From Clostridium sp. AM49-4BH (GTDB taxonomy: Bacteria > Bacillota > Clostridia > Lachnospirales > Lachnospiraceae), in the NCBI RefSeq assembly GCF_003478335.1, contig NZ_QUFB01000014.1, forward strand, positions 1 through 64,000: a DNA stretch of 64,000 nucleotides. Reading direction: 5' to 3'. Made by a program: the position numbers and the translations under genes. Shown one piece after another: positions 18,969 through 27,299 of the stretch (within the stretch, counting starts at the first letter, position 1; each line of letters begins with the position of its first letter). A model generated the notes under the pieces. It had not been told where the DNA came from. It saw nothing but the letters and a program-made list of their open reading frames with translations, and made no database searches.

Positions 18969-20108
18969 TTATCGTGTGGAAATATATTCTCCCAACATTT
19001 GTTGTACACATTTTTGTACATTCTGCGCAATCTCCTCACAACTATCCTTTGACATTCCCGCCTGTACTCCTACCCTGACAAGTTCCTTAAATCCCGGATC
19101 CTTTCCATTGCCATCCACGGTTGTCGTGTGTTCGCCAAAGTGAGTAGTGCTATATGTGAGATCATAAGCAGGACTTAATTTCCAACGATCTGATCCCTCA
19201 TCATACAAAAAGGAAAAATTTTTAGAATGGTCATCCCTGTTATGTGCAAACACATTGAAACACATACGACGATACATCTGCTCTCTCTGCTCATGATCGT
19301 CTGCAGTCAAAAGCTGTGTCAACTTCATCAAACTATGATAATCCAGACTTGGTTGTTCATAATCCAGTTCCAGCAAAGCTGCAGCCGTTGCCACATGAAC
19401 TCTCTTAATTTTCCCATCAACTTTCTCCCGATCAAATCGCTGTATTCCAAAATATCCATCACAATTCTCTGACGGAAACAATTTTGTCTCACTCATGGTA
19501 ATCCCACATTCCCTAGCGCACAACGAATACTCGTACTCCTGTCTGCCTATATTTTTTCCATCCACATGAGCCGGAAATTTAATGATCCAATCCTTTCCCT
19601 GATACTCCGTCATAATCTTTGGACGAGCACCACCACTTGTTCCGCCCAACTGATATAATTCATCCAGTTTGTCAGAATATTCGGTATTCAATATTTTTTG
19701 ACACTGCCCTGCTAATTCATCCAGATCATCCATTCTTTTTTCCTGAGTGATCTCTATCTGCGGTTCATAAACAAGCTTTCCCATTCCTGAATTTCCCACT
19801 ATTGCCAATCTATCTAATACTGTATAACTATCTGGATTCTTGCCTTTCTGCTGAAGAAGCCGATTTAGCAAAAGTCTTCCCCAAGCATCCGGAAGACTGT
19901 CTGCAAATATACCAAACAATCCGCCAAAATATGTTTTTTCCGGCACATACACCTTACTGCTTACCGGCAAAGAAAACGGACTGATCGATATCCCCCGTTC
20001 TATCCATTGATCACTATATTGAAATGCAACACTCCGATCCGGTGTCATTGCTAATACTCCTACAAGACAATCATCCCATAAAACATTTATACTTTTATTT
20101 GTTTTCAT
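18969..20108 (-). CDS. hipA: HipA family serine/threonine kinase toxin
   Basis: 379 residues with the full HipA layout. The N-terminal HipA_N-like part (~1-105) is followed by the glycine-rich GGTSGGARPK loop (155-164), which includes the likely autophosphorylation serine. The conserved lysine is in WIIKFPA (~177), the catalytic loop is AHNRDDHSKNF (~289-298) and the metal-binding aspartate is in LSPAYDLT (~316). In E. coli the homologue phosphorylates glutamyl-tRNA synthetase and causes dormancy; the target here is unknown. All kinase residues look intact. Start at 20108, with AGGAGG. It overlaps the antitoxin gene by 14 bases, so the two are coupled. Confidence 0.92.
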   Translation of the reverse strand: MKTNKSINVLWDDCLVGVLAMTPDRSVAFQYSDQWIERGISISPFSLPVSSKVYVPEKTYFGGLFGIFADSLPDAWGRLLLNRLLQQKGKNPDSYTVLDRLAIVGNSGMGKLVYEPQIEITQEKRMDDLDELAGQCQKILNTEYSDKLDELYQLGGTSGGARPKIMTEYQGKDWIIKFPAHVDGKNIGRQEYEYSLCARECGITMSETKLFPSENCDGYFGIQRFDREKVDGKIKRVHVATAAALLELDYEQPSLDYHSLMKLTQLLTADDHEQREQMYRRMCFNVFAHNRDDHSKNFSFLYDEGSDRWKLSPAYDLTYSTTHFGEHTTTVDGNGKDPGFKELVRVGVQAGMSKDSCEEIAQNVQKCVQQMLGEYISTR

Positions 20109-20373
20109 TGATAACCTCCTGAATATCTTGATACGGAATCTGTGTAAACGCATTCCGCAGATCGCCCGCAATATCCAATGCCATAGCTAATTTTGTAAGG
20201 CTAACCAGAGATATTTGTCCCGTTGTTTCAAAACGCTTGATTGATCCATAACTAACCCCACTCATATCCGCTAATTTTTTCTGGGATATCGACCGTCTCC
20301 GACGGATATTTCTCACCCGCTGCGCTAATTTCAAATCCAGTTCTTCAGCGGTTTCCCATACTAATCCTCTCAT
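20095..20373 (-). CDS. hipB: HipB-like helix-turn-helix antitoxin
   Basis: 92 residues. Helix-turn-helix of the XRE type at ~16-70 (VRNIRRRRSISQKKLADMSG, then VSYGSIKRFETTGQIS). As in other hipBA pairs it should neutralise HipA and repress its own promoter by binding inverted repeats. It sits upstream of and overlaps hipA. Two matching operator-like sites lie 67-121 bases before the start. Confidence 0.9.
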   Translation of the reverse strand: MRGLVWETAEELDLKLAQRVRNIRRRRSISQKKLADMSGVSYGSIKRFETTGQISLVSLTKLAMALDIAGDLRNAFTQIPYQDIQEVINENK

Positions 20374-20439
20374 ACGACATCAATCCTCCATACAGTTTTC
20401 CTTAACATGTGGATTACAATTTGTATTTTAAATGATATG

Positions 20440-20494
20440 GATAATATTTTATCTATTTTGTTGTATTATATGCAATAATAGACAAAATATTATC
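20440..20494 (-). promoter_or_regulatory. hipBA promoter with paired inverted operator sites
   Basis: GATAATATTTTATCTA (20440-20455) and TAGACAAAATATTATC (20479-20494) are inverted copies with one mismatch, and each is itself near-palindromic. A minus-strand TATAAT (plus 20465-20470) lies between them. A HipB dimer on each site would cover the promoter (inference). The wider gap 20374-20615 holds nothing else clear apart from a terminator-like hairpin. Confidence 0.6.
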
Positions 20495-20565
20495 TCTTAT
20501 AGTTTAACATTTATAATCGTTTTATGCAATCATATCGTACACCCCTAACATTTGCAACACTTTAA

Positions 20566-20590
20566 ATGCCCCACTTCATCAGTAGGGCAT
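20566..20590 (-). terminator. Probable terminator downstream of the GH2 gene
   Basis: ATGCCC/GGGCAT arms, with an inner ACT/AGT pair and one mismatch, are followed on the minus strand by TTTAAA. The T-run is weak. Confidence 0.45.
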
Positions 20591-20615
20591 ATGTAACCTT
20601 CTTCTATAATCAACT

Positions 20616-22285
20616 TTAGTATTTTTGAAATATTTCCTTCACTTTTTCATATGCCAATTTGGGTCTTCGATATTCATCTACGATACCTTTATTATTCATC
20701 TCTCGCGGTCTTCCGGCAAACCACTCAGAACTGACACGCACATCACAAAACTGCCAAATATAAACGCCCATACACTCTGAAGATTCTAAACACGCTGTCA
20801 ACTGCTCCGCCAAAGCTTCTGCCTGATATTCTTCCGTCCATTTTCCATGATAAGAATTGTGACAGCCATACAACGCTCCTGCCCCAATCTCCGACACAAT
20901 AAACGGTTTATCTTTTCCTTTTCCATCTTCTTTAATCCAATCACACACTTCCGCCAAATACTGCCGCACCGACTTGTCTATATACCATCTTGGATATATA
21001 TTACATGAAATCACATCCGGTAGATCAAAACAAATGTCCTGAAAAAATTTGCAGCTTGCAAAAGTACAGGGTCTTGTAGCATCTAACTGCCTGATCAGTG
21101 CAAATTGTTTTTGATAGCATGATCTTCCAACTCTGTTTCGCTGGCGCATTCATTTAGTATGCCCCAAATATAGATACTTGGATGATTAAAATGGTTCATT
21201 ATCATTTCCCTGATAACATTTTCTGCCTGCGTCTCAAAAAGAGGATGACGCATTTCTGGTTCCTCTATTCCTCTTGCATGATTCTCTTCCCAAACCAAAA
21301 TACCCAGTTCATCACACAAGTCCAAAAATATCTCATCATTCGGATAGTGCGCCGTACGAATCGAATTGGCGCCCATTTGTTGAATTAACATAAGATCATG
21401 ACAAATTGCTGCATATGGTAATGCACATCCATAGTCTGGATGATCTTCATGTCTGCATACTCCCTTGATGCGAAATTTCTTTTCATTTAATAAAATTTCT
21501 TTTCCCTGCACCTTAATTTCCCGAAAGCCAAAACGGTCTATTAAGTCATCCATCACAATGTCTCCCACTTTTGCCTGTAGCTTTACCTCATATAATTTGG
21601 GAGAATCCGGACTCCATTCCTGCACATCTTCAAATATGAGTTCCGTAGACAATATCTGTCTGTCCCCTTTGTCGGACAGCAACTGCCAATCATAGATTAC
21701 TCCTCCTATTTGAAGTGAGATCACCACATTCTCACCAATAAGCCTCTTTTGATCCAAAATATGGACCGCTACTTTCACGCCGGCTGTCCATTTCCCATTT
21801 TTATGATATGTTTTAACATGTACATATTCAAAATATAAGGCACCAATTTTCTCCAACACCACAGGACGCGATACTCCACCATATGACATATAATCATTCG
21901 GAATATGTAATGCACTTTTCTCCGTAAAACGATTATCCACCTTAATTTCCAACAAATGGGTTCCCTCTGTCAAATCTTTCTTAATAACAGAAAATGGTGT
22001 ATAAGCATTATAATGCTGTGCAATCTGTTCCCCATCTAACAGCACTGTCGCTGTATGGCTCACTCCTTTACACTCAATACGGATATTTCCGCCAGCAGTA
22101 ATTTTTTTACGAAAATAGGCTTCTCCACGGTAATTTGCAAAAAGTGGATTTGTTTCAAAGCATCCCGGTGTTGCCATCTGAAACTTTGTTCCTGCATAAT
22201 CCCCCTCGCATGGCTCAAATTCCCATAAACTCCCTGTCAGTTCTTCCTGCATACGCACTTCATGTGTCTTAAATGTACGAATCAT
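20616..22285 (-). pseudogene. Glycoside hydrolase family 2 (beta-galactosidase/glucuronidase-like), split by a frameshift
   Basis: Two overlapping frames together encode one ~556-residue GH2 enzyme. The upstream part (21095-22285) has the sugar-binding jelly roll, the Ig-like domain and the start of the barrel, with SIYIWGILNE holding the acid/base glutamate. The downstream part (20616-21149) resumes the barrel with KPFIVSEIGAGALYG, holding the nucleophile glutamate. The shift lies in the T5 run at 21108-21112 (A5 on the coding strand); one extra A restores the frame. It could be a sequencing error, a true mutation, or -1 slippage at AAAAAC. Substrate unclear. It is just downstream of a flavodoxin gene. 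Confidence 0.8.
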
Positions 22286-22351
22286 CGTTCTTCATCTCTC
22301 CTCAACAAATCTATTAATTTCTCATGATCTAAAACTTCGTCTGAAATACAA

Positions 22352-22822
22352 TTACAAACTTTTTACCCACTCGCTAATCTCCTGTTTAGACATACGATTT
22401 AAGAGTTTTCCTTCCACGATCTGTGCATTAGGAGCCGATGGCTGTAACTCACTGACCGTGTTGCCAAATCCGCTGCCACCAGATGTTGCAAATAATACAA
22501 TCTTTTTGCCGCTCAGATCATATTTCTCCAAAAATGTATTCACGATAGTTGGTGCAACATACCACCAAATCGGGAATCCTAAAATAATCTCATCATAAGA
22601 AGATACATCCACATTAGAATCTACGATTTCCGGTCTGATTGATTTGTCGGCCATCTCTACACTGCTTCGTGATTTTTTGTCCATCCAGTTGAGATCCGCT
22701 TTCGTATATGGAACCTTTGGTGCGATCTCGCACAGATCAAAATCGCCTGCCTCTGCGATCATTTCTGCTGTTTTCTTTGTTGTTCCGCTTGCGCTAAAAT
22801 AAGCAACTAACTTTTTTGCCAT
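22352..22822 (-). CDS. Flavodoxin
   Basis: 156-residue FMN-binding electron carrier of the 'flavodoxin_4' kind found in Firmicutes. The phosphate loop is FSASGTTKKTAE (~9-20), and ILGFPIWWYVAP (~80) and FATSGGSGFGNTV (~111) form the isoalloxazine-binding loops. The start follows CGAGGTG. A possible partner is the quinone or oxidoreductase chemistry of the cell; NifJ could use a flavodoxin, but this one is far from nifJ. A large inverted repeat sits in its leader. Confidence 0.88.
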   Translation of the reverse strand: MAKKLVAYFSASGTTKKTAEMIAEAGDFDLCEIAPKVPYTKADLNWMDKKSRSSVEMADKSIRPEIVDSNVDVSSYDEIILGFPIWWYVAPTIVNTFLEKYDLSGKKIVLFATSGGSGFGNTVSELQPSAPNAQIVEGKLLNRMSKQEISEWVKSL

Positions 22823-22853
22823 AAAATAACACCTCGTTTCTTAAACATAAACA

Positions 22854-22907
22854 AATGTAGTTCTGCAAGAATCGCTTTAGCAATTCTTAGTGGCATAGCA
22901 CTACATT
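22854..22907. repeat. 54-bp inverted repeat in the flavodoxin leader
   Basis: 8-bp arms AATGTAGT/ACTACATT enclose a second stem (AGAAT/ATTCT and GCT/AGC). No T-run follows on either strand. It lies ~30 bases before the flavodoxin start and could be a regulatory hairpin or an operator. Confidence 0.4.
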
Positions 22908-23017
22908 ATAAGCAGTTTTCCATAAAGTTAAAAATGTGCAGGAAGTTTTATTTCTCCTACACATTTATTATAATACTCCATTTTCAATTATGTCTACTAC
23001 TTATATCGTATTGCTAT

Positions 23018-23509
23018 CTATGCTTTTTGGGCATCTGACTGCTCTGTCGCCTTGCTTCCTTTTCTCTCAAAAATGGTGCGGAAGATCAAACGAACTAACG
23101 GTCCGCAATAGAACATTTGATAACAGATTGCCACCAGGAAATTCATCGCCCATGTTTGAATCCAAGTACCAAAGGTTTTCGTTTCCTTAAACAACAAAGT
23201 TGCCACAAGGCTCATGAGCGGACACATGATACAACAGATGCAAATAGAGATCGCGTAGGTGATGATCTGCGGTCTGTCGTCTGGTGTCACAACCGTAAAC
23301 GCAAGTGCTTTCGCAATCTTTCCGACAATAAAAAATTCTAAGACAAATGCGACCGGCACCATAATCAGCAGTTCATGAACTGCTGCAAGAAAAGTCTCTC
23401 CGGTTACTTTTCCCATGTTTAACGCTACATTGTAAACGACCATCCCATATACCATGATCGTTGCCATAATGGCTGTGAATACGACATCTTGAAATTTGTT
23501 TTTTGGCAT
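23018..23509 (-). CDS. DUF2798 four-helix membrane protein
   Basis: 163 residues with four hydrophobic segments (~10-30, ~45-65, ~85-108, ~122-145), in the pattern of DUF2798 proteins whose two halves repeat. It begins MPKNKFQDVVFTAIMATIMV, typical of the family. Function unknown. The start has AGGAGG with a T-rich spacer. The last ~20 residues are charged and cytoplasmic. A TATAAT box lies upstream, but with no good -35. Confidence 0.78.
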   Translation of the reverse strand: MPKNKFQDVVFTAIMATIMVYGMVVYNVALNMGKVTGETFLAAVHELLIMVPVAFVLEFFIVGKIAKALAFTVVTPDDRPQIITYAISICICCIMCPLMSLVATLLFKETKTFGTWIQTWAMNFLVAICYQMFYCGPLVRLIFRTIFERKGSKATEQSDAQKA

Positions 23510-23644
23510 AAAAAAATCCTCCTAAAATAATAACTATTGTCATGTGTTGTTCGTTATCATCCCGGAGGATTGTGCGTTTCCAATAAAAACCATATAATGC
23601 TGTGAAATTATAACATATTATCTCTAAATATGTAATACCCAAAA

Positions 23645-24880
23645 TTAATAATCATCAAATTTTTGTGCTAATTGAGTCAGATCAACCCCACATTTTTCTT
23701 TTATTTTGTTCAAAAACGCCGGTATGTCCACACCATAAAGATAATGCGTCAATGTCATTCCATCTGTATTCTTCTTATTACCATATAACCAAAAATACTT
23801 CTCCATTCCATCTTTACCATTGGTTTTGTCTCTGTCCTTTTGTGCGGCTTCCATCGTTTTTTCTCCTGTCGTTCGCATTTTTTTCAACGATTGTTTCTGA
23901 TCCTTTGCTATCGCTTTTTGTGATAGCTCCGTCAAAAACAGCCGGTCTTTCCCTGCCAACACATCAATTTTTAAGGTTGGATATTTCTCATCCTTTGTCA
24001 GCGAAAATTTGAAAGTATATGTCACGGAAGAATCTGCCTTTTTGAAAGACACATCTTGGCGATATTCTTTTTTCGTATCGTTACGCACGATCGTAACCGA
24101 ATAGTCGACATTATCCACCACGAGATCTATTACACGTCCACGAATCGTATCTGACTCATCCACATATAATTTCATTTTCTTCCATACCATACTGTACTTG
24201 TTGGTCATAAATTCACCGGTATGATACACAATATCATACTCCGTACATGCATCAGTAATCCCTTTCGGCTTCACATCCTCTCTGCTCTTCGTGACAGTCT
24301 GTCCTTTTTGCCAAAACATGCCAAGCCACTTTTGCATCTCACTTTTGAACGTAACTTCCGTCCCCATCGGTACAAACAAGGCTTCGGTCAATTCCGTCTC
24401 CAACATAAGATAATCTTCTTTTAATTCAGGGATCTGCAGGCAACTAACCCCTCCGGATTCTCCCACAAATCGCTTCTGTGTTCCATCATGAAAAGCATTA
24501 AAATGTACTGCCTTTTGGTCATTTAATAACACTGTCCCCTGTCCGGTCACCGTGTCTTTATCCATCTGAATATCAGACTGTACCGTGACCTTTTGCAAGC
24601 CACTTTTCCTTAATAACGCTTTCCATACATCGCCAAGTGTAATCTGCGTTGTTAGTCCCAGTCCTTCACTGCTCCTGTCTTTCCAATCTGCCTTCCAGTC
24701 ACAAAGCTGTTGAATTTCTTCATCCAGCGTTCTCTTCTCCAATTGTTGAACATACTCCGTTGGCGGAAGCTTCTTTTGCTGTTCCTGCTTTTTATAATAG
24801 ATCACGCCACCTGTACCCAATGCCAAAACAACAATAATACAAATAGCTGCCACAAACCATTTCTTTCTGCTCTGTTTCAT
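23645..24880 (-). CDS. Membrane-anchored protein of unknown function
   Basis: 411 residues: a short basic tail, one membrane span (~9-29), a charged helix (~32-65), then a long region of alternating strands rich in K, D, T and V. It ends with YLYGVDIPAFLNKIKEKCGVDL. It resembles anchored extracellular proteins annotated only as DUFs in Lachnospiraceae (possibly DUF6583; not verified). Its ATG overlaps the TGA of the upstream LRR gene (ATGA), so the two are translationally coupled and may work together on the cell surface. Confidence 0.68.
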   Translation of the reverse strand: MKQSRKKWFVAAICIIVVLALGTGGVIYYKKQEQQKKLPPTEYVQQLEKRTLDEEIQQLCDWKADWKDRSSEGLGLTTQITLGDVWKALLRKSGLQKVTVQSDIQMDKDTVTGQGTVLLNDQKAVHFNAFHDGTQKRFVGESGGVSCLQIPELKEDYLMLETELTEALFVPMGTEVTFKSEMQKWLGMFWQKGQTVTKSREDVKPKGITDACTEYDIVYHTGEFMTNKYSMVWKKMKLYVDESDTIRGRVIDLVVDNVDYSVTIVRNDTKKEYRQDVSFKKADSSVTYTFKFSLTKDEKYPTLKIDVLAGKDRLFLTELSQKAIAKDQKQSLKKMRTTGEKTMEAAQKDRDKTNGKDGMEKYFWLYGNKKNTDGMTLTHYLYGVDIPAFLNKIKEKCGVDLTQLAQKFDDY

Positions 24881-25607
24881 AACCCCTCACTCCTTTTACC
24901 ATAAAACAATATGCTGTTATCTATACAACCATCGGCCGCATCAATATAATTAAAAGCACTCTTCTCGTACTTTTTCACACCACCATCACATCTCCACTCT
25001 GAAATAGCACTTTTTAGAAAACTTCCTCTGCCTAGTTTTCGTAAATTTTTCGGTAAAACAACCTTTTCTAAATAATAATTGCCTCGGAAGGATAAAGGTG
25101 CCGTCTTGCGAACTGTATCCGGTACAACAAAGGTACTGCCCTTCTTACTCATCGGATAACAGATAAGTGTTGTCATTTTCTTATTGTATAACACACCATT
25201 TTGCGACCTGTACTTTGGATTAATCGAAGAAACACGAATATTTGTAATGTAGATTTGTGCCCCAAATGCCCCTTCTTCAATTTTCGTCACACTTACCGGA
25301 ATATAAAGTTCCTTTATCTGTATATCACCAAACATATTGGCTGTAATGGTAGTAAATCCTTCTGGCAATTCCACATATAACTTCTCGTACGCATCGTCTC
25401 GTTCTCTGGCAAGATCCATACACCAACTAAGCCCGTAATCATCTGATAGTCCTTTACCTATCAGTCTTACACCATAGGTTTAAAACTACCATATGTAAAA
25501 TACTTTGAATGCCTTATTTTACGTATTCCCCTTCTCTTATCTCCTAGGCCAAGCATAACATATCCGTTATCAAAAATAAAGCACAATCTTTCCTTTCCCC
25601 CTGTCAT
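24877..25607 (-). pseudogene. BspA-like LRR protein, apparently split by a one-base loss
   Basis: The frame from ATG 25419 to 24877 (180 residues) shows LRR-type units (ELYIPVSVTKIEEGAFG) and the NPKYRSQNGVLYNKKMTTL unit shared with the LRR gene at 17644. It lacks a ribosome site and signal peptide, and its frame is open without Met back to ~25490. A second frame, from ATG 25607 to TAA at 25467-25469 (46 codons), ends exactly where the first becomes coding-like (joint ...SFKPMV / RLIGKGLSDD...). Adding one base near 25467 joins them into ~243 residues. No signal peptide is visible even then. The upstream start is uncertain. Confidence 0.55.
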
Positions 25608-25701
25608 TTTATATCCGTTTATGGTATCCTTATTGTGGGGTTATTTTTTACCGAATGTTGATGGGAACGTTCGTGTTATTACAAGAAAAAGGAGATTTTC
25701 A

Positions 25702-27189
25702 ATGAAACAAATTGGCTTTGATAATGATAAATACTTATCCATGCAGTCTGCACATATTAGAGAGCGCATTTCTCAATTTGGCGATAAGCTGTACTTAGAG
25801 TTTGGCGGCAAATTATTTGACGATTATCATGCATCACGCGTACTTCCGGGCTTTGCACCGGACAGTAAATTACAAATGCTTTTACAACTTGCCGATCAGG
25901 CTGAAATGATCATTTCGATCAATGCATCAGATATTGAGCGTAACAAGATCAGACATGATCTCGGAATTACCTACGATCAGGATGTATTACGTCTGATCGA
26001 TGTATATCAAAAGAAAGGACTTTATGTCAGCAGCGTAGTTATCACCCGTTACGCCGGACAGCCATCCGCAAATCTGTTTCAAAAAAAATTAGAATCCATC
26101 GGTATCCAGGTTTATCACCACTATACTATCGATGGATATCCAAACAATATCGACAAGATCGTAAGTGATGACGGCTATGGCAAAAACGATTATATTAAAA
26201 CAACCAGACCGCTTGTCATTGTTACTGCACCGGGACCGGGAAGCGGTAAGATGGCAACCTGCCTTTCTCAGCTATACCATGAAAACAAAAACGGTATCAA
26301 GGCCGGTTATGCAAAGTTTGAGACATTCCCAATTTGGAATATTCCTTTGAAGCATCCGGTCAATTTAGCCTATGAGGCCGCAACTGCTGATCTGAATGAT
26401 GTTAATATGATCGACCCATTTCATTTGGAAGCATATGGTGAAACTACGGTAAATTATAACCGCGACATTGAAATTTATCCGGTGCTCGCCGCCATGTTTG
26501 AACGCATCTATGGATACTGTCCATACAAGTCTCCAACAGATATGGGCGTCAATATGGCAGGCAACTGTATTATTGATGACGAAGTCTGTAAGGAGGCGTC
26601 GAAGCAGGAGATCATTCGCCGCTATTATCAGTCGCTCAACCGCTATATCAAAGATGAGGCATCGGGTGACGAAATATACAAACAGGAACTCATCATGAAG
26701 CAGGCTAAAATATCCGTAAACGATCGTGCTGTTGTTCCGATTGCTAACGAGCGGGCTAAGCAAAAAGGATCGGCTGCTGCAGCAATGGAACTGCCGGATG
26801 GAACCATCGTAACCGGTTCTACTTCTGATCTGCTCGGTCCGGCGTCCGCTGTACTGTTAAATGCGATCAAAGTATTAGGAAAGATTGATGATAATGAACA
26901 TCTGATATCCCCTTCCTTTATTGAACCGATCCAGCACCTTAAGACCGGTTATCTTGGCAGCAAAAATCCACGCCTGCATACCGATGAAGTACTTATTGCG
27001 CTTTCAATGTGCGCTGTATCGGATCCGAAAGCCAAACTGGCATTAGAACAGCTCCCAAAATTGTCCGGGTGTCAGCTTCATGTTTCCGCGATCTTGTCAT
27101 CGATCGATATCAACACTTTCAAAAAGCTTGGCATTGAATTAACCAATGAAGCCGTTTATGAGGGTGCTGCTACAACAGAAACGGAATGA
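25702..27189 (+). CDS. DUF1846 family protein
   Basis: 495 residues, the full length of the DUF1846 family, whose members are cytosolic and have a P-loop-NTPase-like fold but no agreed function. Motifs include RPLVIVTAPGPGSGKMATCLSQ (~170, the phosphate-loop-like element) and DMGVNMAGNCI. The start is set at 25702 (MKQIGFDNDK) by AAAAAGGAG; the longer frame lacks this support. Monocistronic with a strong terminator. Confidence 0.9.
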   Translation: MKQIGFDNDKYLSMQSAHIRERISQFGDKLYLEFGGKLFDDYHASRVLPGFAPDSKLQMLLQLADQAEMIISINASDIERNKIRHDLGITYDQDVLRLIDVYQKKGLYVSSVVITRYAGQPSANLFQKKLESIGIQVYHHYTIDGYPNNIDKIVSDDGYGKNDYIKTTRPLVIVTAPGPGSGKMATCLSQLYHENKNGIKAGYAKFETFPIWNIPLKHPVNLAYEAATADLNDVNMIDPFHLEAYGETTVNYNRDIEIYPVLAAMFERIYGYCPYKSPTDMGVNMAGNCIIDDEVCKEASKQEIIRRYYQSLNRYIKDEASGDEIYKQELIMKQAKISVNDRAVVPIANERAKQKGSAAAAMELPDGTIVTGSTSDLLGPASAVLLNAIKVLGKIDDNEHLISPSFIEPIQHLKTGYLGSKNPRLHTDEVLIALSMCAVSDPKAKLALEQLPKLSGCQLHVSAILSSIDINTFKKLGIELTNEAVYEGAATTETE

Positions 27190-27231
27190 TCGTATTCCCG
27201 CATGCTATAATAAAAAGTTTCCTATAAAATA

Positions 27232-27270
27232 AAAAACAGCGTTTTCAAATTTTTTGAAAACGCTGTTTTT
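27232..27270. terminator. Bidirectional terminator between DUF1846 and the convergent gene
   Basis: Perfect stem AAAACAGCGTTTTCAAA with its complement and a very short loop, ending in five T on the plus strand and with an A-run on the other side. Confidence 0.9.
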
Positions 27271-27299
27271 CATTTCTTATGTTTTCTATCACACGAAGA

